Positions 48,054 to 60,000 of a DNA stretch of 60,000 nucleotides are shown here, piece after piece. This DNA is from Acanthaster planci (lineage: Eukaryota; Echinodermata; Asteroidea; Valvatida; Acanthasteridae). Made by a program: the position numbers and the translations under genes. Location of the stretch: assembly GCF_001949145.1 (NCBI RefSeq), contig NW_019091552.1, positions 70,645 to 130,644 of the forward strand, read 5' to 3'. The notes below the pieces were generated by a model. It saw only the letters and a program-made list of their open reading frames with translations. It did no database searches and was not told where the DNA came from. Every line of letters starts with the position of its first letter. Position 1 is the first letter of the stretch.

Positions 48054-51000
48054 CAGTCTTACTTGGCTTATTTAACAGTGGGAAGAGATTTTTCCCCTGC
48101 ACTGACTTACGATTGCGTTAAAAAGTGCCACTTGAAAACCAAGACAACCATTCAGGCCTAGTATAATAAGTTCTAAGAGAACTCTCAACACTGGTGGACT
48201 ACACTAACGCCCGCCACAGGGCCATTCTGTCCAATAAAAGGAGGAATAGCAATGCCTAGGGAAAAGCCTAGGGACGTAATTCACAATTATGACCACTAAA
48301 ACCATAGCTGCACTTGAAACTGAACGGACTGAAATCATTCACACCCAAGTCCCGTCGACATGACTGACAAGAATATACTCTAATCAGGCCATGCTGATGG
48401 GTATTGACCAAGCATTAATACAAGTTTGGTAGCCGCCATGATGGGCTGGCTGAAATTGTTTTACTGTTTACCGTTGCCTATAGCGGCAGAGAAAAGTACA
48501 ACTAAAGTCTGAAATATCAATAAAATGTGTCGAGTACATTATACAAGCTTCAAGCCTTTAAGCACAATTGAGTGGGGGTTTGAGGAACGTTTGGGGCAGA
48601 AATAAGTATACGTACTGAGATAGAATCGTGTTTCACGAGTGTTGGGAAATATTGAAATAATATTACTCGTTATTTAAATGTGGTGAGGCCCGTCAAAGTT
48701 ATGCGTGTTTGTTCACCCATCCGAAGCATTGTTGCGTCTTACGTGTTGCATTAAAACACTTCACACAAGTGTACAGGATGGTTGCTTTATGTAGAAATGA
48801 CCCCGGGGCAGATCTTGTTTTGATATGATTATAGTCTACCCAAGGTGGATTTGCGAAAGGTACATTCTATTTTTAGCATCTTTGTGCAACACTCTAAAAA
48901 TGTGTTGAGTAACCAAACAATCTTGCGGCTATCACTTTGTAGGAATGTTTAGATGCTAAATATTTTTGGTGTCCAGGTTCCTGAACACCGTTGGCCAATG
49001 GATAAACAACATCAAGCAAAACTCTAAACACGGTTAGCATTAAAAAAATGTTTACATACCAATAGCAAGCAAGTGTTATGGAAAGTATTTTAACGGCTAC
49101 TCCTGAGCTTTTTGCAGTGACGGAAAAAAAATGGAGGATAACAAAATCAAGCATAGTGCGCATATTAAGACTTCGGTTAGCAAACTTTGTCGTCTGCAAT
49201 ACAGGCCAATGTTTGGTTGCATTTACGATTACTTTTGAGTACCTTTTTTTGTTGACAAGAAAGGGTCGGGAAAAGCCAAATTCATGAATTATTCGCCTCT
49301 GGGCACTATGCGTCCCTCGGGTGTTGAAAACGTCATATCCCACACCACAGCTGTAAACAATCGTTGTGTCATACCTTTGTCTTAAGGAATTTATCCAAAG
49401 AAACAAGCTTTGAATTTCAGAAGACGGTGGGCCTGCTGTAAAACTGTACAATTAACGTACGTAAACGATATCGTTTGCAAATGCGCAGTCCCCTTCCTTG
49501 CGTTAATTGCGTAAACGCTAAGTGAAACTAGTGCGGGTACCGGTAAGTACATTTATAAAGTCTGGTTAGCGGTCCCCGCATTACCTTACACACTGCGGGG
49601 ACGGGAACGAGTCTGTTATACGAGCGCAATCATCGATCGAATTCCTTGGGAGCGTATGCACAAAACGTATAATGGGTACCACGCAAAACTGGCTAAAGGA
49701 GCGGAAATGTTCGTTCTCGAACTTCCTGAAGCTCTTCTGTTTCGCGCATACGCGTGTGCGCGCGTGCACGCACTGTCGGTAGAATGAGACGTCTCATGGT
49801 GAGTGTGATATGCGGATATGTCGCCCTGTCATGTGATCGTTCTGGGCCAATTAACGGACAGTATCCAAGACAGAGGTATGACAAAATAAGTTGAATCATC
49901 ATCCTTGTGAACACAAAAAGTGGCGTGATGCAGAGATGCCCCTACTTGTTTTGAGATAGCAACCGCCTTCTAAATACATGTAAGTCACACCTGTTTAAAT
50001 TGTATTGATATCAGTAAGTCAGTGATATGGCGTGAATAATTGTAGAATATCATGCTAAGGTCGCTGTTTACTTATACCTTTTACGGTGTCTAGGCACCAT
50101 TAAATGATTCTATTCAAGTTCAGGAGAATGAAGAGACGGTTCTCCTATAAGCAGAGTAGCCTGGAGTGTTATTGGGATAAGATCAATGGACACTCCAGAT
50201 GAATCTTGACTGTCATATCATCAGGAGCGAGAAGTACACTTGCCGGGCCGGCCTGCCACCCACAGACAAAACAACCCGATCCCTTATTTCATCGGCACGG
50301 CGAGTCAGGGGCGCAAGAGTGTTTACCCACACCGCCTAAATTGTTGTACTCATCGTGTTGATGTAATCCCGGCACGCGAGACGAAGCGCTCTGTCAACGG
50401 GAGACTGGTATTTGAGGGCCCGAGTTCCTTAGGGGGGTTGTTCGAGGGTCCAGCGGCGGGCACGCGATGCCAGTTAACCGACGACGTGATAGCGTGTACG
50501 CCGCGGGCGCAGACAGCGCTTGTTTAACCGTAGAGCTTGCTCTATGGTTTTACGCATCTTCATAATACACCAGCCCGGCCGCAGGGGAGATGCTGGACAA
50601 ATTGAAAACAAGTTTGATATTACGATTACCTGTGTCTTAAAGTGATCCTTTTCTCTCCTCGGGCCGACTCGAATTTCTCTGACTATTTTCTCATTTGGCA
50701 GGAAAAGGCCGAGTCGTGGCCTCATCCTTGAAGCTAGATGTGATCGAATGACTGTGGCTCTCCCGCTGTGTTTTTCTATTCCTCCAAGCAGCAGATATGA
50801 ACTTGATGACGCAATGTTCAAATTTCACAGGGCTTTTGCGGGTTTCTCTCAGGGTCTTTTAATACAAAGGCGTTGCGAATAAGCATTGCGAAAGAATTCG
50901 TCAGTAGGGCTATTTGCACAGATTACTTTGAGCATTTGAAGAAAAAGAAATCATGCTTCTTCTTTTTTTTTTGGAAAATTCGACATTCCTCTTGTCGATG

Positions 51001-54000
51001 GCTATAACTAATCACACGTGTCTGAAAAAAGGCGACTTATACAGCGGTTGTCTACAATGTCGCTTTGTCGTGCTGTACGAATAAAAATCTTACTGGATTT
51101 GTAAAAGTGTCCGGCAGTCCCTGGTTAGTTATTAAAACCAATAATTCTAAATTACGTTGCAAAAATCGAGATTAGAAAAATATTTACACATTTCTCCTCA
51201 AAAATCTCAGTTTTGAAAGGAAAGTCGGGAAAAATGCCATACATTTGACAGATTCGTCTTCTTTTGAGAATAGCATTCTCGATATCAGGTTGCACCGTAA
51301 TCGATCGGGGCCAGCTTCAATAATGCCTGACGCTAAGATCAACACCCACTGAGGCAAGGTGTGGCAGACGGTTGCACATTGGATTCGATCGGATAGGGCC
51401 GGGCATTTTGCAATCTAATTCCGGGCTTCAAATACAGATTAGATGCCACACCGCTCAGATGCCATGGGAATTCCAAGTCAAACACAACCCGGGCTTCGTT
51501 TTATTCCGAAGAAGCGAAAATTAGGTTCATGGGCTAGGTGCTTGATTCTAATTGGGGAAAAGTCTGGAGTTCCGAGTGTGGAATCCATTGTAGATCCGCG
51601 ATGGAAACCGGCTGGTGATGTTTTCCAACTGTGGTCGTGGTGGCATCGATCCGCGTTACGATCTATGAGCAGATGAAATAATGTTTACGACCTTGTGTCA
51701 ATGGTACCAATGCGCGTGAAATGTTGGCGTCTTGGATCTGGGGCCGGGGAAGACAGGAATTAAAAAAAGAAAAGATAATCATAGCAGTCGTAATGATAAT
51801 ATCTGGTATTGACGACAGAACTGCAAAATGAAATGTTACCCCTGACGGTGCTGCGAGTAGAGGATTATTTTCTAGTTCATTTGCCAGTAGCGATTTTTGT
51901 TGTTTGTTTTCTTATCACACGGGTCTGTTTTATAAAAAACGTCAAATGTGTCGCTTTTTGTTTGGGAAGTGTGGTCGGAAAGTGAAAAAACTATGACCTA
52001 CATTAGGAAACGAGACACCATCTTTGACAAGTCTTAGACGTCAATGAATATTGAAACTTATTACTTTGGAAACAAAATCATTTAAATTTCGTGTCGTTTC
52101 TGTGGAAGTATTAAACCAATTCAAGACTAAATCCCTTCAAGCCTGTTTTTAATATCCCAGCCCCAGATGTGTACATTTGACTATTGACTAATGCAGTATC
52201 GATATCACTGGAAGAAAAAAACTGCTGAATTTCGTCAGTTCAATTATCTCTCATTAGTCATATCTGTGAGATGTTGCTGGAAAAAAGGTCAGTTCGTGAT
52301 CCACTGAAAGAGGACAGGACAACAGCGAACACGCAGTTAAATTTACGGCCTTTTTGCGTGAAGTAAAACCAGACAGGAAGGTTTTATTCATGTTCATGTT
52401 ACTTCACGTGTAGAATGCTTTGAAGCTAGTAATTAGAGCGCTCTAAAACCTCTTTGTTTCTGTGGTTGTTCTTGTTAAAAGCTTCGGCGAGATACACGTT
52501 GAGTAGTCGAAATTTGCTCGATGTGTTATGACGCCTGTTTCCCGTCAGGGGCGTGCTTACACGAGGACTTTCAAATCACTTGAAATTCACCTCCAACTGG
52601 AATGCTGCAGGGTCATTTCTGAATTTTATTTGCCAGAAATATGACGACCGCTAGAACTAATGGAAGCTTAATCGAATTACATTCATAGAATGGCCAATGG
52701 AAACCGCCACGCATTGCGACCCGCTTCATGCGATTTCCTGTAAAAGCATTCCCATCAAAAATTTTAATACGAATGCAGATTTCTTTTCTTGGGGACAGGG
52801 AGGTGTGTTTCAGTGAAACGAAAAAGACGACCAAGACCAGCTAGGCACTGACTTCATGCGCAGTCTGGGCACACGGCGTTTTCTTCAACCAAAACTATTC
52901 CTCCGTCACAGACTAAATTGTCTTTTAGAACCAAGTTTATAGCTCTTGCCACTCGATTGAATACTGACGTATCAATAGCATAGCCCAAGGAGTGAAGGTG
53001 AAAAGTGACAGAATGGAACGGGCTGATTTAGAAGTTAAGAGTAAAATCAGAATGCTTGGAAAAGCAAAATCAGGACGTTAAACGGATGCAAAATCAGGTT
53101 AATGAAGATACATCATAAGTGGAAAACTGGACACTGAATATAAAAGCACTGAAAACTGTTTGTTGGACAGAATCGTTCCCAAATTCACGATTATCTCACT
53201 AGTGTCTTGATTTTTTTTTTACCTGTGTGGGACGAATATTCTACCTCAGAGCAACGGGTAAACAAATCCCCAGCGTTTATGCTGTTACCGTATCTGATTT
53301 AATATGCACGGTATTCAATGTCCGTGTGCGTTTCCAGGCCCTCAATTGCATGCTGACTTCGTTGACAAGAACCAGTCTGAATTCGTTCCAACTTTGTGGA
53401 TGTAGTACAATTTTAGTGACTCACTGACTAAAATTCGCCGTTCAGATACCGAGCACGGATACACTATTCAAAATCGAAACCATCTCATGAATATGTACCG
53501 GTAACAACCACCGTGCACTCTGCTTAGCCGTGAGGGGTTTGGGACAACCAAACTAAATCAAACTGTGATGCGTGCCAACCACGCTGTTCACTTCCATATA
53601 GCTATTGGTAATCTTTGTTATTGGTGACATCGATTGGCTAATATAATGGATAAAGTAAGTGGTCGAATCGCCGCCAGTGTTCGCATCAGCGAATGAAAGC
53701 GAGACCGGACTATCCTTTTAGACGCTCATAATAATAATAAAAAGAACCAGTGATACAGGCTATACTCGGCGAGGAATGAACTGTCCAAAAATGTGCAAAT
53801 ACTGGGGGTTGTATGCTGAACGGAGGATCCAGACACATTGCCGATGTTTGTGTATAAACAGGTCCATGTTACAGGTTTTGCGAAAACAAAATTACATCTA
53901 GCTGTCCCGTAGCAAAACTTGTTCAAAGTTAAAGGCATTGGACTAACTTGGATAAGCCTTGTCAAGCTTTTGTTTCAAAAATTGTATATTTTTTTACTCA

Positions 54001-56526
54001 TCGCTAATAACTGAAGAGATGATATATGATCCTGCTCGCTTAATTCATCAACCTCATGAAAGCCTTATCCAGTCACATTATGTCTACAATGTCATGTAAT
54101 AAAACAGTGCATAAACCTGTGTATAGTTTATGATGCGTGAAGTGGCACATCTTTGCTTATCAGACATTAGAAAGAAGATACTCTGAGGTCCTATGCAGAC
54201 TCAGAGTCCAATTCTCACGTAGGCGCCAATTTGTAGACGCCATTGACAAATGCAAAAGTGAACTTTTTGCGTACCGTGTAGGAAATTATGTGCGGGTTTG
54301 ATAATGTCTTTTAGATGGGGGTAGTGACGTCGTTGATCTTTTTAAAAAGTTTTAACTCTTAAAAAACCCCTTTATTTTTGGCATGTGCTGTTGAAAAATC
54401 AAGCTAACAGAGCACTTTCCGCTGACAATATCGGGCCCATACAGCTAGCCGTAGAAACCTGATCAAAATAACGAAATAGAAGTTTTATCTGTTATAGGAA
54501 TGGAAATAAACTGATTCACCAAGGTAAAACACGTCATCTGCAATAATTAACCGAGTCTTCGTTTCCTTCTAAAATAATATCATCCTGCTGGAAGATGTTG
54601 CAAATTATTCACAAAAAAAATGGTGTCCTTTTTGGTTCGCTTGTATGAGGAAGTTAAGGGATAATTGAGAAGGCGATTGATCATTTTTTCACGGGACTCC
54701 TTTCATAGTGATAGTTCCCTAAAAATGGTGAAGGTAGTCTAGGTTTACCTGAGGCCCTATACCAGGCAAGATATGGGACGGAGGGGTACCCCCTTCCCTG
54801 TCCAACCCCTATACACACTCGAGANTTCAAATGTGAGGCCCCTTCCTTAATGTTGGTGCTGAAATTTTTAACGCACCTGTTTTGTTGTCCGCAGGAACTC
54901 GGTTGTAGACCAGATGGCACGGCCCGGCAGGGGATACCCCGAGTCACAATTGTCGAGCCCTAAGTATCGCTTTCGGGAACTGCTCCGGCGATTCACAAGA
55001 ACCGACGACCACTAAGATTTGTAAGTATTTAACCACAGGTAGCCTATCTTTTGAGAAGATGATTGGACAGGTGCGGAAGCGGGGACGGGAAAGTTTTGTC
55101 CGGGACAAAAAGGGAAAAAGGGAAGCCACCTTTGTTTTGCTACGTCACAAGGGCTATTTTAGCCAACCGTGGTTGGTAAAACTATGGTTGGCCCTAAGAA
55201 CAAAACAAAAAGAACAAGTTATGAACTGTTAAAAATCATATGCAAATATTAAAATACAAAAATAGTACCTGTATTAACTGGTTAATGGACATGCCACCCA
55301 ATTAAACGCAAAATGACATTTTGAGGCAGAAATTGTTGTCAACCAAGACTGAACTTTCTGCCAACTTTGGTCGTCCATATAAAATGGCGGTCACTGCTTG
55401 TAAACAAAAGACAAGTCGGTAGGCTAGGAAACACTAAAAGCAGGAAACTCTTCAAGCATGAACTGGGGTGCGTTTTAGCAGGCTTTAACTAACAACTGGT
55501 TTGGTTATGCCCCTTTTTTCTATAATTATGATGGGGTTTGAGAACTAATCGTCAAGCGCATTTAAAACTTCCTAGAAATACACTAACCGCGAATGAATTC
55601 TTTGAAATGACCGACAAAATGCACCTTGCTTTGGCCCAGATAGCAACAGGTAGTTAGACGATAAAAACCAAAGGGTAAAAGACTCAAATCCGGGGGGATG
55701 AACTTGAGTGGTGTCAGTGTTGGAAACCCTATAGCCAACACCCAAATTGGAAAGCTGCATAGCCCTCATCTCGCTGGGATTCGAAAGGAGTAAACGTGGG
55801 CGGGAGGCAAAGGAAAGTGACAGTGTGACTGTTAGACGAGCACTCGCAGGAAACGAGCAAGGGGAATGCGAATGGGTCGCAACAGCTCCCCTCCCCACCA
55901 ACCGCAGCGGAGTTGTAGTGTAGAGCGGAGCTAATTACTGTCGAATGCCCTGCGCGTACACAAAATAATGAACTTCGCCAACGAGATCTCCCTGGTCACG
56001 CTTCAACTCCTTGCATCAGATATCGATTGCGACACACTTAAAGGAAAACAAGTGCCCAAATCAAAACCCTAAGAAATTTTGGCGCCATTCAATGTTTGCG
56101 GTATTCCGTGAAAATGGTGTGACGCGTTAGTGCACTGAAGAGGTGGGGGGGGACCTCGGGGGGCTTGAGCCAACCCTGGAGGTTTTCATTTTTTAACTGT
56201 CTGAAAAATTAAGATACAATACACACATACATCTGAAATTACTAGCTCTGATACAGCTTTACATCCCAGTCCCTATTGGCGCAATTGGTATGCGCGCGCG
56301 CGCGTGTGTGTGTGTGGGGGGGAGTTTGAGCATCTTTTTGCGGGGTAAATTCTAGTTTAAACCCCCGCAACAAATCCTGGGTGCGCCATTTTGCTACGTG
56401 TGACGTGTTGATTTACCACGGCGCGTCCTTCAAGAGCAAAAAGTATTTTGGTACCTCCACAAATTTTCTCGCAAGATGAGATGTTTGGGCGCCAAAGTTG
56501 TAATTGAGACCTCTTAAGACCATGTC
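48054..56526. other. Unassigned sequence
   Basis: No gene recognised in 8.5 kb. A 185-codon minus-strand open frame (49451-48894) lacks an early ATG and any familiar motif. A CpG-rich patch lies at 50230-50560. A palindrome 'aaacgatatcgttt' is at 49463-49476, a 'ccaaccgtggttgg' foldback at 55161-55174, an ATA microsatellite at about 53728-53740, and an undetermined base at about 54826. The GC-run repeat at 56291-56396 is listed separately. Confidence 0.35.
56291..56396 (+). repeat. GC/GT/G-run dispersed repeat, copy 2
   Basis: (GC)n passes to (GT)n and a G run, then 'gagtttgagcatc', ending 'aaatcctgggtgcgccatt'. It is the partner of 31561-31682. Confidence 0.65.
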
Positions 56527-56673
56527 TAGACTCTACAAGACCGTGTCAGGACTCCACAAGACCATGTCAAGACTCCACAAGACCATGTCAAGACTCCACA
56601 CGACCATGTCAAGACTCCACAAGGCCATGTCAAGACTCCACAAGGCCACGTCAAGACTCCACAAGACCATTAC
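56527..56673 (+). repeat. 21-bp minisatellite, 7 units
   Basis: The unit is 'aagactccacaagaccatgt' plus c, seven times with one to three changes per unit. The 21-bp period keeps frame, so the plus strand reads a heptad close to RLHKTMS through the whole array and stays open from an ATG at 56522 to a stop at 56725. No domain flanks it, so translation is unproven. Confidence 0.95.
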
Positions 56674-57002
56674 AACACCAGCACGAGAACTCTGGTCTGA
56701 ATTCAAATCACAAGCTCTTGAGTAAACTATTCCTTGACCTTGTGACTGGTCTTGTGATGGTCTCGACCACAACACCACTGGGGCTCTCACTTCACTTTTC
56801 TTGCCAATTTCTTTCGACCCTTTCAAGCTTGCAAGCGAGAGCAACTTTTATTGCCAATTGGCCGGCATGGTTGATTTCCCGGAAAAGCAGGGTTTCTAAA
56901 CGGACTGTGTACAACAGCTTGTACTTCAGACAGTATCACGTGTCTTCATGAAATGTCAACAGGTGGCGTCATGCATGGGATTTGTCCCAAATTCCACGTT
57001 AA
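56674..57002. other. Unassigned sequence
   Basis: Nothing recognised. Confidence 0.4.
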
Positions 57003-57037
57003 TCCCATTGGGTCCCATTGAATGGGACCCAATGGGA
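57003..57037. repeat. Perfect 17-bp-arm palindrome
   Basis: 'tcccattgggtcccatt', one g, then 'aatgggacccaatggga': exact complements with a one-base centre, able to extrude as a cruciform. Each arm also contains a direct repeat of 'cccattg'. Confidence 0.95.
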
Positions 57038-57293
57038 GTTTTCGTAAGATAACCGAGTTTGTATATGTTCGTCTTTGCATCACGGATGCTGAAAGAACTT
57101 CCACAGAACGTGAAGTCCACGAACGGTGGATTTAGTACAGTAACCCTGAAATTGAAAGAAGCGAAGTTTGCAAGAACTATACAGAACACTAGACAGTCGT
57201 TTATTTGTTCCAGCTTTAAGATCTAACTGAAAACTACCTATTCTGTAAACACTTGTCAAAACACAAACTTACGAACGGGAAGCGACAGGTGTG

Positions 57294-57331
57294 GACGCCA
57301 CCTGCCACAATTGCACGGTGCAATTGGCGTC
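57294..57331. repeat. Compound inverted repeat
   Basis: Inner arms 'caattgcac'/'gtgcaattg' (57308-57316, 57318-57326) surround one g. Outer arms 'gacgcca' and 'ggcgtc' extend the stem across a seven-base bulge on the left. Confidence 0.8.
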
Positions 57332-57627
57332 AAAATTCCGTGCCGTTTGAGCCTCACGTACGGTTGACTTCAAATGCACGCCATGACAGGTTGCGCTCAG
57401 TGTTGACTTAAAACCACAATGGAGCGGCAAAAGTACATCATCGAGCTCTCATGTGGGCCTCATTAAACAACACTTACCTCATTTGCAGACTGATGGGTCC
57501 TGGCGTCCTTGAAGTACTTTCCTCGCTGCTAGCGCGCGTCTTTCCTCGTGGGTGGTGCAGGGGAGTAATGTGGGAGGAGGCCGGTATACTGAAATTGGGT
57601 CGATGTCGCATCAGTCAAGAAAGGGTT

Positions 57628-57731
57628 AGCATGGCTAACATCTTGCAGGCCAGTGCTTTTGTTCTGCAGGTTATACACAAAGGAGGTTTCCCTGCAGAAC
57701 AAAGGAACTACCATGCAAGATGGCTACCGTG
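57628..57731. repeat. 104-bp foldback element
   Basis: Arms 57628-57670 and 57689-57731 pair at about 80%. The best blocks are 'tttgttctgcagg'/'cctgcagaacaaa' next to an 18-base loop and 'catcttgca'/'tgcaagatg' farther out. It is probably a short foldback element or MITE. Its size also suits a stem-loop RNA. Confidence 0.75.
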
Positions 57732-59272
57732 CAAAACCTCTATAAAGCCTGGGGGTTACTTCCATAAATTTGCTGAGTATCAGGGATATATAATTCATAG
57801 AGACTGCTGAAAATGGCTTAGAATATTTCAAAAATGTTTATTCCTCCAAATTATAAAATGGAAAAGATATGAATACAGCTTTCCGTCCAAACTTCTTTCA
57901 GATCAGGATACGTTGCGTTTTGGGTTTTTGTGATTGTAAGTGATTGCCTTCATCTAAGAGAATAGAAACCACAATTTAATTCATGACAAGCAAAAGGTGC
58001 GACTCTGGTTACCATGGTCACGCTATCACTGGTCATTTGCGGTAGCCCCTCCAAAGGCACTATTCAGCAACAGTCGCACTGTGCATGTGCAAAACCCAAC
58101 ACAATGCCGATCTTCCCTTAAACGGGGACCATCGGAAACGTTCAGTGAAACATACCCCTACCTTTGGCTACACGGTTAATGTTCCAAGTAATTCCAATCC
58201 TTGTCTCACACAGCTGACTACGGAATTGAAATGAACGCGCCAACGCTCGTGCACCATTAGAGTAGGATGGCTCTTTATGTAACTGTCGCTGCTTCCTTAC
58301 CATTTGAGCGAGGAGGCTTTTACGGAAAGGCGACGGTTAATCAATAAGACTAGTCTGTATCGTCCACGAGTTCCGTACTCAGTCCTGACATGATAAAGAA
58401 GGCCGCACAGTCCCGTTGCTTCTTTCAATTTGAAACAGTAATGCCAGGTGTTTCAGTGCAGTGGCTGTAGTTTATTCAGGAAGCTTGAACTATGAAAATG
58501 TTGCCACGATCAAAATCATTCCTGGCGTCTGCTTAAATGTAATTCATTTTATCTTCAAGGACATTTTTTTAGCCTTTGACAGCCAGCAGTTTGTTTCCTT
58601 AAAATGCATGTATTGTTCGCTTGTATCCTTGCCTTGCTCATTTTCTATTAAAATTCCCTGTTGATTTTGTTTTTCCTAGTTACAATCTTAATTTGTTTAT
58701 TGATTTCTTTAGGTTTGGCATTCGATACAAGTGAATGCATCCACCAGTTAACCTAATAGCTTTATATTTGCTGCTGCATTTTAATCCATACACCCTGAGG
58801 ACGGCTACGACAACAGAAGTAAACAACACCAAGCAATGTTATAGAGATAGTGATTCAATATACAATACATAGACTTGGGGTATATCGTGCGATTGATAAA
58901 ATGTGTCTCGTCATTTGGGAATTTAAAAGCTTTTAAGTGTGAGGCACTAATTATAAATGATTCCGTGGGCAAGTTTGCAGAGAGTTTTATAAGCGATTGC
59001 TTTATGTAACCTAGTCCTACTTTCAGTGGTACGTGACTTGTTTCACCTCTTTTTCAGATGGTGGAACTTCTAAAGGGAATGTGACTGCTGATTCGTGTGT
59101 GTTATGATCAGTGACTATACTTAGTTTACAGAAATATCCATAAATATGGAGAGTCTTTAAAAGTTTGAAACACTTCCCCCGCTAGCGACAAGATTTGGGC
59201 CCACAGTTTGGAAGCCTCAGCCCTAACGAAGCTTATCGTCTCTTCTGTTTTCACAAACAAGTGTTATATTCC
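57732..59272. other. Unassigned sequence
   Basis: No gene recognised. An acceptor-like 'ttcacctctttttcag' ends at 59058, with only short open frames after it. Confidence 0.35.
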
Positions 59273-59569
59273 TCATGCAGTGTCAACAGGTGACTCTTGT
59301 TTGGGAAAATTTGAATTTAATTCTCTCAAATTAAGTGAAACTGATCCACGAATAACGAAATTGCCTCCGAGGTAAATCGTTTGAGCATGTGCGTTTGAAA
59401 TCCCAAAGGAAATAATAGAACATGAAACGACATTTATAATGGAACATTGAAGGAAATACGGTAATATAGTGGCTAGACAAATGAAGATGCGATTTCTGTT
59501 GTAGCTGACACCATACGCAGGGACCACGTAATCGGGAAATTTATTGTTTGGCCCCGGGTTCTTCTCCAT
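59273..59569 (-). pseudogene. 2A-like motif start of a decayed LINE 5' end
   Basis: The 98-codon minus-strand frame begins IMEKNPGPN, matching the E-x-N-P-G-P core of 2A ribosome-skipping peptides but lacking the usual D-V/I before E. In echinoderm CR1-like LINEs a 2A peptide is known to precede a PHD-type zinc finger. Here GVSYNRNRIF follows at about residues 20-29, which has the look of such a finger with its cysteines lost. A stop lies a few codons upstream of the ATG, so any longer N-terminus is gone. The reading depends on a short motif and could be chance. Confidence 0.35.
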
Positions 59570-60000
59570 TATGTGTTTACCAAATTACTACTTTCCCACT
59601 TCCTTGTGTTTGTATTTTTTTTAATTTTCAGGGCCGATAGCTTCGCTGTGCTACTTTCTACGGGAAAACTTCTGACGTTCTGACCCTGTTGAGATGGTAC
59701 TCGGAGAGGCACCGCCACCTCGAGACAACTGTCCAACAAATCGTTTTTTTTTTTGGATTAAAATATTACTTGGTTTATGTTTACAAGGTTATGAATGAAA
59801 AGCTAGGGGCCATATGTTGCATTTTTTGGGGAAATCTTCTCTTGCGCTAAAACTTAAAAGAGCACAGAATCATAATTCATCGATTACACAATGTTTGGCT
59901 GTAAGCGGCATTGGTAAAAGCTATATAACGTTTCTTGTGTATCTGGTGTATCGTGATGACGAGAAATTGCACAAAAAGTGGATTATTGTCAAGAAGCGGG
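59570..60000. other. Unassigned sequence
   Basis: An acceptor-like 'tttttttaattttcag' ends at 59631. Nothing else is recognised. Confidence 0.35.

Noticed and set aside
48894-49451. 185-codon minus-strand open frame
   Set aside because: It has no ATG near its start and no known motif. About one such stop-free run is expected by chance in both strands of 60 kb.
1-60000. CRISPR array, bacterial operon or prophage
   Set aside because: No direct-repeat/spacer pattern with constant spacing, no Shine-Dalgarno-led gene strings and no packed long frames; all arrays seen are simple minisatellites.

Overview
This is a gene-poor, roughly 40% GC stretch of animal nuclear DNA. It has no operons, no bacterial-type gene packing, and almost no open frame longer than chance predicts. 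What it does hold is animal-type retroelement debris, a tRNA-derived SINE, short foldback elements, minisatellites, a long CAG/CAA microsatellite, and one candidate first exon with a TATA box and splice donor. The repeat vocabulary points to an echinoderm, and a sea star is my best guess. That vocabulary includes a 'gggccaatttcatgaagctg' repeat, a SINE with an 'aaggcactttacc'-type body, many 'taggccta' words and DIRS plus CR1-like elements. The guess rests on memory of such repeats, not on a search.

Layout. The first 2.2 kb is minus-strand non-LTR retrotransposon. A 5'-truncated CR1-like RT (1 to about 960) abuts a second, different LINE (about 961 to 2180, endonuclease end plus RT). From 4.7 to 8.6 kb come small dispersed repeats, a hairpin, and a MITE-like element lying inside a 21-bp minisatellite; an inverted copy of that minisatellite without the insert lies 0.75 kb away. 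From 8.9 to 11.3 kb a roughly 230-bp block is duplicated, and the second copy splits a 1.2-kb CAG/CAA array. From 11.3 to 30 kb there is mostly unrecognised sequence with a SINE (15.5 kb), 12-bp, 80-bp and 25-bp tandem repeats, and an inverted pair of dispersed repeats (23.8 and 28.9 kb).

The most gene-like object is at 30.56 to 30.96 kb on the plus strand. A TATA box is followed at a normal distance by an initiator-like site and a leader of about 200 nt with no ATG. The first ATG is in good context and opens a signal peptide, a short two-cysteine segment and an M-R-W-G-K-R amidation/dibasic cleavage site. The frame then runs into a consensus splice donor. It reads as exon 1 of a secreted (neuro)peptide precursor. 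The RWamide end recalls luqin-type peptides, but the rest is not a family I can name.

From 31 to 45.8 kb there are foldbacks, a MITE with imperfect terminal repeats (37.2 kb) and a G-quadruplex-prone tract (40.5 kb). From 45.8 to 48.05 kb lies a decayed DIRS-type tyrosine-recombinase retrotransposon (gag-like, RT, RNase H) on the minus strand. From 48 to 60 kb there is unrecognised DNA, a 21-bp heptad-coding minisatellite (56.5 kb), three foldbacks within 750 bp (57.0 to 57.73 kb), and a minus-strand frame starting with a 2A-like E-x-NPGP motif (59.3 to 59.57 kb). No tRNA, rRNA, snRNA or conserved miRNA gene was recognised.
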